From Scolanthus callimorphus (lineage: Eukaryota; Cnidaria; Anthozoa; Actiniaria; Edwardsiidae), in NCBI GenBank assembly GCA_033964015.1, contig CM066918.1, positions 31,348,595 to 31,412,594 of the forward strand: a DNA stretch of 64,000 nucleotides, given 5' to 3'. The position numbers and the translations under genes are program-made. This document shows positions 12,424-29,420 of this stretch, in pieces (the stretch's first letter is position 1; every line of letters begins with the position of its first letter). The notes beneath the pieces are model-generated. The model was not told the DNA's origin, did not search any database, and saw only the letters and a program-made list of their open reading frames with translations.

Positions 12424-12590
12424 TTTATTTAATATCCATACCCCCCCCACGGAAGGGTGTCGAAAAGCGACCCCCCCCCCCACACACACACCCCTCTGGA
12501 ATTTCCAAGGAAAAATACAGTGTTTGTATGGAAATGATCAGGTAAATTGACCATTGGCATTGGAAATTCCGGAGGGGTGGGGGGGTCAAT
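12424..12590. mobile_element. Poly-C MITE family, copy D
   Basis: Shares about 100 nearly identical bases with copy C, including GTCGAAAAGCGACCCCC and the AGTGTTTGTATGGAAATG core. Both outer TGTGTGGTTCC termini are missing. It is a recent partial duplicate of copy C. Confidence 0.7.
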
Positions 12591-12754
12591 TTCATACGTC
12601 CCTGCGAACAAAATGACACTGGCGAGGCACACGTGTTCCCATCACGCGTGCTGAGCGTCCTTCACTGCGATTTTCATAATTCTGCGAACTTCGCTATCGA
12701 TTTCCAACCGTAAAACCGTCTTCTGGCTTCCGTCAATCAAAGCCCCGAGCCCTG

Positions 12755-12894
12755 CCCGAGTCTTTTCGTCGTTACTCTTTGTGCTTTTTGATTGGCCAGC
12801 GCCTAAGCATGCTTAAATGGCTTCCTGTCACCGGAGCAACGGTTACGTGCTGGCCAATCAAAAAGCACGAAGAGTAACGACGAAACGACTCGGG
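12755..12894. repeat. Hairpin MITE nested in the left arm
   Basis: Arms of about 45 bases are almost perfect: CCCGAGTCTTTTCGTCGTTA at the left, its complement at the right, continuing through GTGCTTTTTGATTGGCCAGC. It interrupts the left arm of the 12662-15476 element. Confidence 0.8.
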
Positions 12895-13734
12895 TCTTTG
12901 ATTGGCGCACAAGGAATTCGAGCGGAAATCTAATCGAAACGAGCAAAACTTGTGCGGACTCGTATCCTGCCTAAATATATGCGCGCGCTGGAATTTATTC
13001 ATGAGCCCACATTGTAAAATCAATATGTACAGCTGACTTGTGTAAAGCTGCAGTCAAATTCCAAATTGCGTGATCTTTTCGATGCGAAGCGAGAATTCGA
13101 ATAGTGTTTACGATTCAGATAACACATCGAGTGAATGATTCCGAAGCGATAATAGCATATTTGAACAAGAGAAAATGATTTATTTTCTCTTGATTTGTAT
13201 TAATATAAAAGAAAATATTGTGTATGTTTTCAGAAAGTCCGCGATTTTCTGATGTGCGCACTCTTATAGCTAGAAGTTTCTGAATGTTTTTGTGATAGAG
13301 CGGATAATATGGTTATAATTACGCTTGGTGCAAACTGCGCTTGTACAAATTTATTGCGGCCAAGACTAGAGACGATTTCTTGGATTTTTCTAAGCTAATA
13401 AACTGAAAATGCGGCTTACGTAATGTCAGGAAACACACAAAGGGAGTTGAGAATACTTTGAACCTTTCAAGTGCCAGCACTCCAGGCAATGACTTCATCA
13501 CCGCTGGTGACAATAACTTCGCAAGCCATCCAGCTATGAAACTTTTTTATTGCAAATCAATCCGTTTACATCAGCGCTATGTTTTTATAGTGCTATGTTT
13601 TTAGGTTATAATCTTCCCTAAATCTGCTTCGCTATGGCGCTGGCTATACTAGGAACCTAACTCGAAAAGCAATTGCTACTAATTAGACTCTAGCCATTTC
13701 CGGTCATATACTTCTATTGATGTTTCTCGTTCAT

Positions 13735-14720
13735 ATTCAGTATGTTGGACATAAATTCCAAGAACAACTCTACGACGATACGAACGAATGTGGATAGCAG
13801 AATATCTGTGCTGACTCTCGTCATGGTACTTCGTGCAGTTTTTTCCACAACAAAATATTTAACTTTCACCTGAATAATTACTTGCAATGCATTGTTAATT
13901 TCAAGTTGGCAAGCGAAGAATACTTGAAATCTCGATATGCTTTTCCTTGAAAAATTCAAATGTTTCATATCTCCAATGCACCAAAGTCCTCGTAGCATTC
14001 TATTCAAGAAGACTTTCAGTTTCCACTGCTTAAAATCTGTTAAATCGAGTCACGCGGATCAGCGAAGATCTCTGAATGATTTTTTTGGAGTGTAATTGCA
14101 AATGACATTGCTGCACTGTAGTAGGAAGAATACTTATTTGAATGAATTTTTTTCAGTATGTTGGACACAAATTCCAAGAACCACTCCACGTCGATACGAA
14201 TGAATGTAGACGGTAGAATGTATGTGCCGACTCTCGTCATGGTACTAGGTTCAGTTTTTCCACAAAAAAGTATTTAATTTTGACCTGAATAATTATTGCT
14301 ACAACATTGTCAATTTCAGGATGGCAAGGGAAGAATACACTTGAAATCTCGATATTCTTTTTCTTGAATAATTCAAATCTTTCACATCTCCAATGCTCCA
14401 AGGCATTCCATGTGACTTCCAACTGCTTTCAATCGAGCCTCGGATCCGCGAAGATCTCTGAATTACTTGTTTTCGAGTGTTCTTGCAAATGACATTGCAA
14501 CACCGAAGGAAGAATACTCGTATCAATGAAATAATTATTTTCAGTATGTTGGACACAAATTCCAAGAACAACTCCACGGCAATACGAACGAGTGTAAATG
14601 GTAGAATGTCTGTGCCGACTCTCGTCATGGTACTAGGTTCAGTTTTTCCACAAAAAAGTATTTAATTTTGACCTGAATAATTATTGCTACAACATTGTCA
14701 ATTTCAAGATGGCAAGCACT
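13735..14720. repeat. About 390-415-bp tandem repeats (three copies)
   Basis: The landmark TCAGTATGTTGGACA followed by AAATTCCAAGAAC recurs at about 13738, 14154 and 14543. Each is followed by CTCTCGTCATGGTACT and a TTTCCACAA segment. Weak traces continue to about 14950. Minus-strand frames repeat a hydrophobic peptide but look like a by-product of the repeat. Confidence 0.75.
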
Positions 14721-15476
14721 AAACAAGAATTTCTGCAGAATACACTTCCGTGGTGCTTTTTCTTGGCTAATTCCTATCTTCCACGCCTCGCAGCATTCCA
14801 TGCGACTTTCTACTGCTTTCGACGGGCCTCCGATCAGCGAAGAACACCGAATGAATGATTTCACACAGGAATTTCTTCAGAAACGACCGCTCGAAGAAAA
14901 TAAATAAGTTAAAGAACTTTGACACAAATTCCAAAAGACTTTCCACTTTTTCTTGAATCCTCTTAGGGTAATTGAAGGTATACGAAAGTTCGAGCGTGGT
15001 ACTAAGGTTCAGTTTTCGAGGAATGAGACGTCAAAATTTCCTCTCTCGAATCCCATGGCGTCATCTTGCGAAAACATCTCAGGAATATTCAGTGATTTAA
15101 AACGCGACCCCGGGAGAATACAAAGCGTCATAATTGTGCTAGATGCAAAGGTCAGTTGCTGATCAAGATTAGTTGAAGTTTTCAGCTTTCCTCGTGTCTC
15201 CGATCAGCTAAAATATAATTATAAAACTCCGTTGTCTGCCTCGGCACATTTCCAACAGAATCTCAATTTCAGAGTTTGACTGTGGGGAGGGGGTTATTTT
15301 GTCTTACTGCGCATGCGAAATAACAGCAGGTCAGCAGCTTCACTGAGGGCTCAGCTCAAGATTTGTTTGCGAAGAGATGTACGGCTTGAATTCCTTGTGG
15401 GCGGAAGCCAGAAGGCGGTTTGACGGTTGGAAATCGTTAGCGAGAGTTCGCAAAATTATGGAAATCGCAGTAAGGG

Positions 15477-16133
15477 GTGACCATAGATATTAATAATATA
15501 GATAATACTAAGGCAGATTGGTATCGTTTAGGGCTCTAACACAGCGGCAAACCAAGGCGGCAAACTTTCAAGAAAGAGAGAGAGAGTACTTGTTGACAAG
15601 ACGATAAATTAGACAACATTCAAAGGCAGCATTTTAATCAAGACGGAAATTTCTTGATGGCATCTTTTAGGGTAAAAACTTATTTGAGCAACGCCCTTTT
15701 TCGTATCTTTTCGGGGTGAAACTGGAAACTTCCGACAATCATCCCTAACCAAAAAATATAGGAGTCAGTGTACAAGGAATGCAGCACTACCTTCAGATAG
15801 GAATTTCTAGTCTATTTTGTAGATCCTGCTTGCGATAGTCATTGTCGCTAAGTGGCTTCTCAGGCTGATTCACAAGCCTAATCTCGGGTTGGCCTCCAAA
15901 CACGAAAGGCCTGGATCCCTGGTGTGTTTTCGTTTCTATCGACTTTCGATAGCGTTTTCAAAACAATGCGTTTACGGTGAATACCCTTAGTGTGGACAGG
16001 AGGCCTTAATACATCAAAATGAAAACGGACTAGTACAGGGTGCGTTCATGTACAAAAAGGGAGAAGACAGTGAAAACACTGAACCCTTCGACTACGAGAA
16101 TTAACAACCAATAGCAACCAAATTCAACACTGA
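15477..16133. other. Gene-free interval
   Basis: I see no gene. A (GA)n stretch lies at about 15575-15588. Confidence 0.4.
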
Positions 16134-16139
16134 TTTATT
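16134..16139 (-). promoter_or_regulatory. RPS27: Candidate polyadenylation signal of RPS27
   Basis: AATAAA on the minus strand, about 300 bases after the RPS27 stop codon. Inferred from position only. Confidence 0.4.
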
Positions 16140-16438
16140 AGATACATTTCAAAATAGCGATGTGCTAAAAATTACTTGATTACAACATGATTACCGCACA
16201 GGCCACTGAAAAAGTCGGCATTTCTGTGCTACCCTTATCTACACAGGTCTTTGTTATATATTTGTGCAGGCAACAATATCCAGGCCATATACAAGCTTTG
16301 AAGGTGACGGCTGCCCGTAACACGCTCCTGGGTATTTCATTCTATACAATCACTATCATGCAATGTTACTGGCTACAATTTACAGAGTGACGTCACCATG
16401 TGCCAAACTGCTAAATCAGTGTTCAATCTGATAGGGAT

Positions 16439-21788
<5,350 letters not shown>

Positions 21789-22535
21789 GATTGAAACAAG
21801 CCTACAGTCGAAGACCAAAAGAGAACGAAGAGAGGACCTCGAGGCCAGATATGCGGGGCGGCCATACGGGACACCAGGGGCTTCATTGCACCACAAAGTG
21901 AAACGGCACTCATAAAGGTAGGGGCTGTGGGGAGGACACTTATTCCATACGCCGTCTATGTACTCCAAATAAAACCTGTGAAAGAAAATCACACTCTCCC
22001 GTTTCGAACTCCCGCCCGGTTCTACCTTCGCCGGACCCTTCGCCGATGAACTGGTTGCTGATGTCAGCACGGCACTTCTTCTGAAGTTTTCAAAAGTCGA
22101 TACTAGTAATTATAAATGTAATGGCGATTGGCTAGTATAAGGAAATAAGACGAGAAGACAAGAAGATTGAGATCAATTTTTTTATAATCTAATTTTCCAG
22201 ATCAGTTCATGATGTTGAAGAAAAAAAAATGATAAGGAAATAACGGGAATGACATTCATTTATAACACCGGAAGTGAGCTCTGTGAGTTTACTTCCGGCA
22301 CGTGACCACAATAGCAATGATTATTGATTAGAAGCTCTCAGCCAATCAAAACTCCAGAAGTCGACTGTACTATGTTTTGCTTGGCTCCAAACAGCGACAA
22401 AAAAGTTCGGGAAACCAACTGAATTTTATCAGACGAACCTGAAGGATGCTATAGAAATCCTTGTAAAATGTCTCTGTTTACATATAGATGCCATAGGATT
22501 GAATTTAGAGATCCATAGTGATATATTACGTGAAA
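21789..22535. promoter_or_regulatory. Head-to-head RPS27/ATOS promoter region
   Basis: Only 747 bases separate the start codons of the divergent genes. The RPS27 side has a TOP-like pyrimidine tract at 21817-21837 (minus strand). The ATOS side has GGCACGTGACC (E-box type) near 22297 and a CCAATCA box on the plus strand near 22342. Transcription start sites are not determined. Confidence 0.45.
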
Positions 22536-25500
22536 ATGAAGCCTTTAGAAGGTAAGGTTCACTCGGTATTTTGTTTTCTCGTCACGAATAATTTTATTTT
22601 GCTATCTCATTTCTTGTATGACACAGAATGTTTGTGACTCCAGAGTATTTTGTCTTTGTTTTACATCCTTCACGTACCTCGTAGTATTCAAACCTGTAGT
22701 ATAGCACACAAGGGCTTAAATTCTGCTTAAAATATCTGATATCGTCCAAAATAGGACGAAGTTCATTTGATTTGGTTTATAATGTTGTTGACTGTCGTAC
22801 GTTGATGAACAACCAGGATAAGCTCTTAGTATTTTTCGGATATTATGGTGGAGTTTTAAAATAGCAGCCTGAGTGGAAAACAGTGAATTATTGCCTCTCA
22901 AAAACGTCGGCTCTCTCTGTGCTACCTTCAGTCCAAAGGCTACAATCTGATTTTGTAATGAGGCTTTGTAATAACACTGAAAATAAACTGAAATGTTCTA
23001 CTCTTACCATTTCATGGCAAACTATCATTACAGCTCCATTTGTTTATTTTGATTCCTTCTAAAATCTTTTAAGAGCCCTCCTGATCTGAAATTTAATGTT
23101 GAAATAATCTAAATATCTAATGAGGAACCACCAAGAAATAGTGTTGTATAGCACCCTTATTATTGTGAAAAAGCTGCATGTAGCAATTATCTCCTCAAAC
23201 CATGAATACACGAAATGTTTTAAATTTTGAAACAAGGAAGCCAAGTCCTGCTTTAGCTTTGACATGTCCATGGTAGCAGCAAGAAGAAGGAATTTTCATC
23301 CATTTTTTTTCCAACAAAGGGTGCTCATTCTGATATGAATTTTATAGACACATTTAATTTTGCATGACCAAGATATATTCACTATTCAGGGGTGGTCCAT
23401 TGTTTTGGTGCGGTTACTGGTGTTGTATTTGAATGCTTAGAAGCTACCTTAATATTATTTACTTGTCTCTGTGCCAAGACATGTTGCTATGACATGGCTT
23501 GGATGGCTCCTACAGGTTGAAATTCATTCAAACTTGGTAACATGTTTGGATTTGTTCCAGACAAGCTAACACCACACAATATGTACATCAGTCTTGCAGT
23601 CATTTCTTATTGTCATTATAATGATAATATCTCTAGTTTATTAGCATTTATATCTGTCCCCACATACATGTTGCCATTAAGTGAACATTATATGTCTTTA
23701 AAACTATCCATAAAGTCTTTTATTTTATCACAAAAGTGAATTTTCAGACTCCATTAATATTAATGAATGTGAAATTAAAGTTGAGTCATATCAATTTTCT
23801 ATCTTTTAATATTTTCCTGTTAATACATATTTAAAACAGCCAGTAATGTTATTCACAGTGTATTTAAACCACACAAAATTCCTTATTTCAGCCTCTGTAG
23901 CTGATTGTGAGCTTGAGGTGGAATATGAGATGCACACCAAGGATTTTTTCATGCAAGTTGGCATGCTTATCATGGAGGGAAGAACACCAGAGCTGTCAGA
24001 AAAGGGAAGAGTGGAAGGGAAACACTGCCCATCACTAACAGGGATGGTCACTCATCAGTGTCACAATCAGAAAGAGGTCAGTAGAAAATGTGGAAAGCCG
24101 GTCAATGTCAAATTGCTGTGGGAGATCATGGTAGTGCTATGATGTTACCTTCATCATAGGCGTGGGGGCAGGGGGTGCTCACCCCCACTTTTCATCAAAA
24201 TTTCGTACATTTACTGTATTTGTGTTTTCACTCTTCCCATACTTCCTTACTAATGAGCACCCCCACTTTCTATGGTTCTACGCTGCCTATGTTCATGTTG
24301 ACAAATTTGTCAAATTTGGCAATCCTCCATACTAAGGCCTGCACTGTAGCACCACACTAGTACTGTCTGCCTGTGAAGTCGTCACTGAGTGATGTGACTC
24401 TTTGCTGTCATAAAAAATCTACAGGCTGTGGCAGTGTATTTAGTAGTGTATTTAGTGTCTGGCTCACACAGAAGAGCCAGCATATAAAAACTGTACAATT
24501 CAGGGTTAGGCTGACCACCCCCCCCCCCCCCCCCCCAAAAAAAAAACAAAAAAATAGGGGGGGGGAGGTAGCCTTCATGCCCATCCATTTCGACCCTTCT
24601 GTTGTGAGTGGGCTCAGAAGTGTGGCAATTATAGATTATTTTAACAGGAAAGTATGGTAGTCTTTTGTTGGTATGATATCATTAAAGTTTTTTTTATGTA
24701 GTGCCATGAGGTATTGAGCATGAAACAACAGATGGAATCCCTGTGGAATAAAGAACAATGCCTCTATATTGACGTAGTTGTACAACTGGATGCTGAAGAT
24801 GATTCAGTGGTGCTAATGGAGCAGTGGACAATAGAAATGGTTGGAAGGTATGCCACATTAAAGGCCAACTGGGAACTGCATGGGAACCTTTGCGCTTCGT
24901 TTTCACTTGTATCTACTACTCTTCCCAGTAGACCGTTACACCTCTCGGTTTTTCAGCCCACCGGTGGCTGTCTAAAATTGATCGCGTGATCACCCTTTTT
25001 TTTACCACGTGATGAGTTGCTTATGTACCGTGCTTATGTACCACGTGATCAGTATTTGTGGGTGTAAACTTTGAGAGTTTGGTGAGACACATAGTTTTGC
25101 TGCTTTCCAACAAAGTCTAAGCCCAAAACGGTTGATCACATGGTATATAAGCAACCCATCACGTGGTACATAAAAAGGTGATCACACGATGAATTTGAGA
25201 CAGCGGCTGGCAGGCTGAAAAACCGAGAGGTGTAACGGTCTACTGGGAAGAGTAGTATTGTCATTCAATAGCTGTGATTGGCTGATACTGTAGGTCCCAA
25301 GGGTTCCTATATTGTTCTTCGCATTTAAAAAGTTCAAACTGAAAATTTGCATAGAATTTTCAACTGCATTTTATTCTTGTGAGCCTGCAATGCGACTTGG
25401 GTGCTTCTCAAACAATTACAAGTCACAAGAGCTTACACAGTGACTGTAATAACTGTAGCCCTAGCTAAAAAAAAAACTCACAATACAGCGGGTTATAAAA

Positions 25501-28500
25501 ATAAACATTTTTGCAAAACTGCACTAAGAACAGCCCCAAACCATCCAATTCCTTATCAGGTGATTCCTTGTGCGTTTCAGTGCCAGTGGTCATGTGACAT
25601 GTTGTAGCATGCTGATGCAGGCCGTGCGCTCTCATATTCACTTCTCACAGCTGAGTGCTTGGCTCAGCTGTAGCAAAGGCACACATCCCAAGAACATTAA
25701 ATATATGTAAGTATTGCTGGGATTATCATGAAAAGCTATACCAAGTTGGATGTTTGTTGCATGTCCTGGGTGACCTAAAAATAGACCAGCCATGATATGG
25801 TTTAACAGGCACTGGTGTCTCACTGCTGTGATCAGGAATCAACTCCTGGACAGACAGAGGAAATTTTTTTTTTCTGGTTGTGGTTAGAAATGTTTTAATT
25901 GTAATTTGAACTTTGTTCAACTGTTTCGGATAGACAATAAACCGATGTAATGTCTCTCCTTCACAAATGCTCTGGCAGTGGGCACTCTTCAGTTGTGTCT
26001 GTGCTTATAAATCAATTACTGGTAATCAATTGTCATAGCCACCCTATTGCATTACAGAAGGCCAAATTAAAGGGTGACTTGGTTACCAGTGGCATCGTGG
26101 GACCCTGTGTTATTAGCTTTAGGAGCTGCATGTCTAGGGAGTTTGCCCCCGACATTTACACACATATAGTGTCTTAAGTTTTCCTGCTAGATTATTCTAC
26201 CATCCTCTGGACTTTCTCATCCTCCCATGTAGGATTTTGTAGTCACGCTTTCACCTCATTTTCTGTTCTCATCTCCATCAGTATTCGTCAGCCTGATGCC
26301 GCCACCCAACAGTTGTCGTTCTTCCGTGAGCCTGCCAGCCATGTATTCCCACTTGCAAGTCTTCCTGGCAACTGTGCCATTTGTGTGATGGTCAAGTCGC
26401 TGCCACGATGTGACCCCAGTCAACTGTTAAACGACTTGCAATGGAAACTGAATGAACAAAGCATGCGTGAGCAACAGCTATCTACTAGAACTTGGCCTTG
26501 CAAAGTGACAGACACAAGATCCCCATTACGGAAGAAAACTTGCTTAGGGGATACAGACTCAAAGAAAGGAAGCAAATATGAAGATAATTCGCCTTGTGCT
26601 TCTGCTAGAGCTAAACTTTTTCCTTGTGCTTTGTCACGCGAACGAGAACCAAATGGCATTTCGCCAAGCGTTAGTAATGGATTATCGTCCACTTCTAGCA
26701 AAAACATAGCGACGAGTAGCAGTAATGGTATTTTTAATTTAGGACAACGACTAATAAATTTAGATGCAACTATTTCAAAAATTGACAATTTAGATTTTAA
26801 CGAATTTGATAGTGGCCTGCAGTGCAAGAAAAGCACAAATGAGAAATAGAGAGTATTTTAAATCGCTGCAAAGATAAAGACAGTCAGTGTAGTTATGGGA
26901 GTGAAAACCAAGGGATTGCCAAGTTCATGTTGGACAGAAAAACGCGAAGCCTCAGTGAGGGTGCAGCGGTCCGTTGCAGGGATCTGCGCAAAAGTTCTTC
27001 TTGTAATCAAGATTTCACAAAGGTAAGGTTTTTTACTCTGATTTGATATTCTTCAAAATTATTGAGAAACCTATAATTGTGTTTTCTCGACTGGATGACT
27101 TACGAGTTTCGGACATTCTTTTACAAAATGGGAAAATTTTGGAATTGAACTCCTGGAAAGTCCTGCTAATGGATCGCAAAAAAAAAACCGTGGATATAAA
27201 ATCGGCGGAGTGATGTTGGCAGTAAATGAGCATTCTAGTTTTGTTTTCTTACATCAACATGGCCACTACTCACGCCATGTGCATGTTTGCTTGTTATTTA
27301 AATGGTTCACTTAGGGAAAAAGTCCTGGAAAATGTTCGAAAAAGTCCTGGAAAATGTTGGCTTTTTTTCTTTACAAGCGTACTAACCCTGTTTAGTATAA
27401 ACCAACTAATGGTCTATTACAAATCCTGCATTCTGATTGGCTGAGCTACTAATGGTCTATTAGTGATAGACCGTGCCTGGCAAAACCACCACCTTTCTTT
27501 GCAAGATTTGATTTTTTCAACATAAAATAATGGAATTCATTGCCATAACCGACCAACTAGTTGGTTTATACTAAAACATTAGACCTCTCGTCCTCATGTG
27601 CTATGATATCAATAGACCATTCGGCCTTCGGCCTCATGGTCTATTCATCATAGCACATTCGGCCTTGAGGTCTAATTGTTAAATATGACTGCCTTTTAGT
27701 TAAGCTTTGCCATCTCTTGGTTTTGGTGACCGTATCCTGCCAAACGACATCGGTCAAAACAACCCGAAGAACGCTAAAACAAAAACTAGAGAATAATAGT
27801 GCCGCTTATTTTTGTTTCCCACTAGAGCAACTACGAGGAAAGAAGAGGATGTAAAACGAAACACTCGCCCACACGGCACGGGGGAGCTCAGAATACAAGT
27901 GACGTGGATATCCATGCTCTTAGACACCCCTCACTCGATAGAAAGAGCCTGCGACGGTCAGTGCAACTACCTATCGGAGCATGCTCAGAACCGATTTTCA
28001 ATCAAAGACCGGTCTTCCCATCTCTTCTAGTCCCGTAAGTAGACGCCTCCGAGAATGTAAAGTAACTTTTTTTATTGCGTACATTTGCGAATGGCAAAAA
28101 GTTGGGGGGGGGGGGGAAGGCTTTGTTTTTGCGGGTTTAGGGAGGGGCCCTCGTTTGATGCTCACAAATGAACGAGTGAACTGTACGCAATCGAACGGGT
28201 CAACCGGAAGAGAAAGCTCAGGTAGAATGAGAACAAAAAATGGATTTTTATATGATATCACATAAGAAATCACGTATTGGGAATACATTCTTTGCATAAT
28301 ATTCTCTTGAGATATGCCTAGTGATGTTCTCCCTAAGGGGTGGACCATTAGAAATTGGGGGAGGGGTCGGTGGCAATATTTTTACGTATGAATTTTTTTT
28401 TCGGGGATCAGGTTGTGCAGGAATTTTTTTCGGACTCGAAGCCCATGTACGATTTTTTTTTTTTCGCTGACACACACACAAAAAATGGAAATGGATAAAC

Positions 28501-29385
28501 CCACGAGAGGTATCTTGCGCATCGAGCACTACCTGTTCCCGTGGCGTTCCGTTCCCACAGGCCGTCCAAATCCGCATCAACGCACCAACAAAATGTTCTT
28601 ATACTATATCGGCTGGTTGGTTGGCTTATATTGGTTCAGAAGAATATATTGGTTCAGAAGAAAATCTTGTTGCTGTATGTATAGGTACAACAAATTTTCT
28701 TATGCTATATTTTTATTTGTTGCAAAAAGAATGAAGCTGTTAAACGTTTTCGCCATCCCCCGGCCCCTATTTGACATGGTAGAGTTCTTTTTCTTCCGTT
28801 GCGCGCGAGGCGCGCTCGAATTTTTATAAACGCATTTCATCAAGCCTCAGAGAAAGGGTAGACGAACGTTCCGTTTTTTGTGTATAATAAACAATGCCTG
28901 TAGGTTTTATTATTGATCCCGCAAATTACGAAATTATTATTATTCGTATGTGTAAGTGTGAAGCGGTCCACATGGCGAATTTCTATACTTGTAACGCCGA
29001 ACTCACGTTTACCTAAGTGTTCTTCTTTCGAACATAGTGACTGCCTGCCTGGCCTATCACTGCAGGGCATTTTTTGGGAGAGTTTGTTGTTTCTCGGCAA
29101 GACACACTTTGTTTTTGTAAACGGCGCTAGGGCAGTGTCTTCGGTGCGTGATCTCTCACCGACTATATGTTTGATGGTATTTTTAATGCGCGCGAAGCGT
29201 GCCGAAATTTGTTTTAGTGAAGTAGAAAAATGCAAAAGAAAAGTTGCTGGAATAACTACTTAAGGCATCTTTTTAATGAGAGCCCAAGCCATGTCTTTGT
29301 AGGATTTTTATTTCCTAGATTGAATCTCTGCAAGATTTTTTTTTTGGAAGGATTGGCCTTGCGCGAATTTTTTTTGGGAATTGCC

Positions 29386-29420
<35 letters not shown>

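Larger units (their letters stand above)
12662..15476. mobile_element. 2.8-kb inverted-repeat element with internal tandem repeats
   Basis: The arm at 12662-12735 (CACTGCGATTTTCATAATTC, then GCGAACTTCGCTA and CGATTTCCAACCGT) is inverted at about 15395-15476. Similarity resumes past a nested hairpin at the segment ACAAGGAATTC (12908 and its complement near 15385). The interior holds an array of roughly 400-bp repeats and no transposase. The class is unknown. Confidence 0.55.

Noticed and set aside
13714..14628. Minus-strand frames repeating MTRVGTDILP and FLEFVSNIL
   Set aside because: They follow the roughly 400-bp tandem repeat, are broken between units, and match no family I know.
24848..26281. 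Direct splicing of ATOS exon 3 to exon 5
   Set aside because: Phases allow it, but a conserved exon with HFSQLSAWL lies between (25581-25706) and fits both sides.
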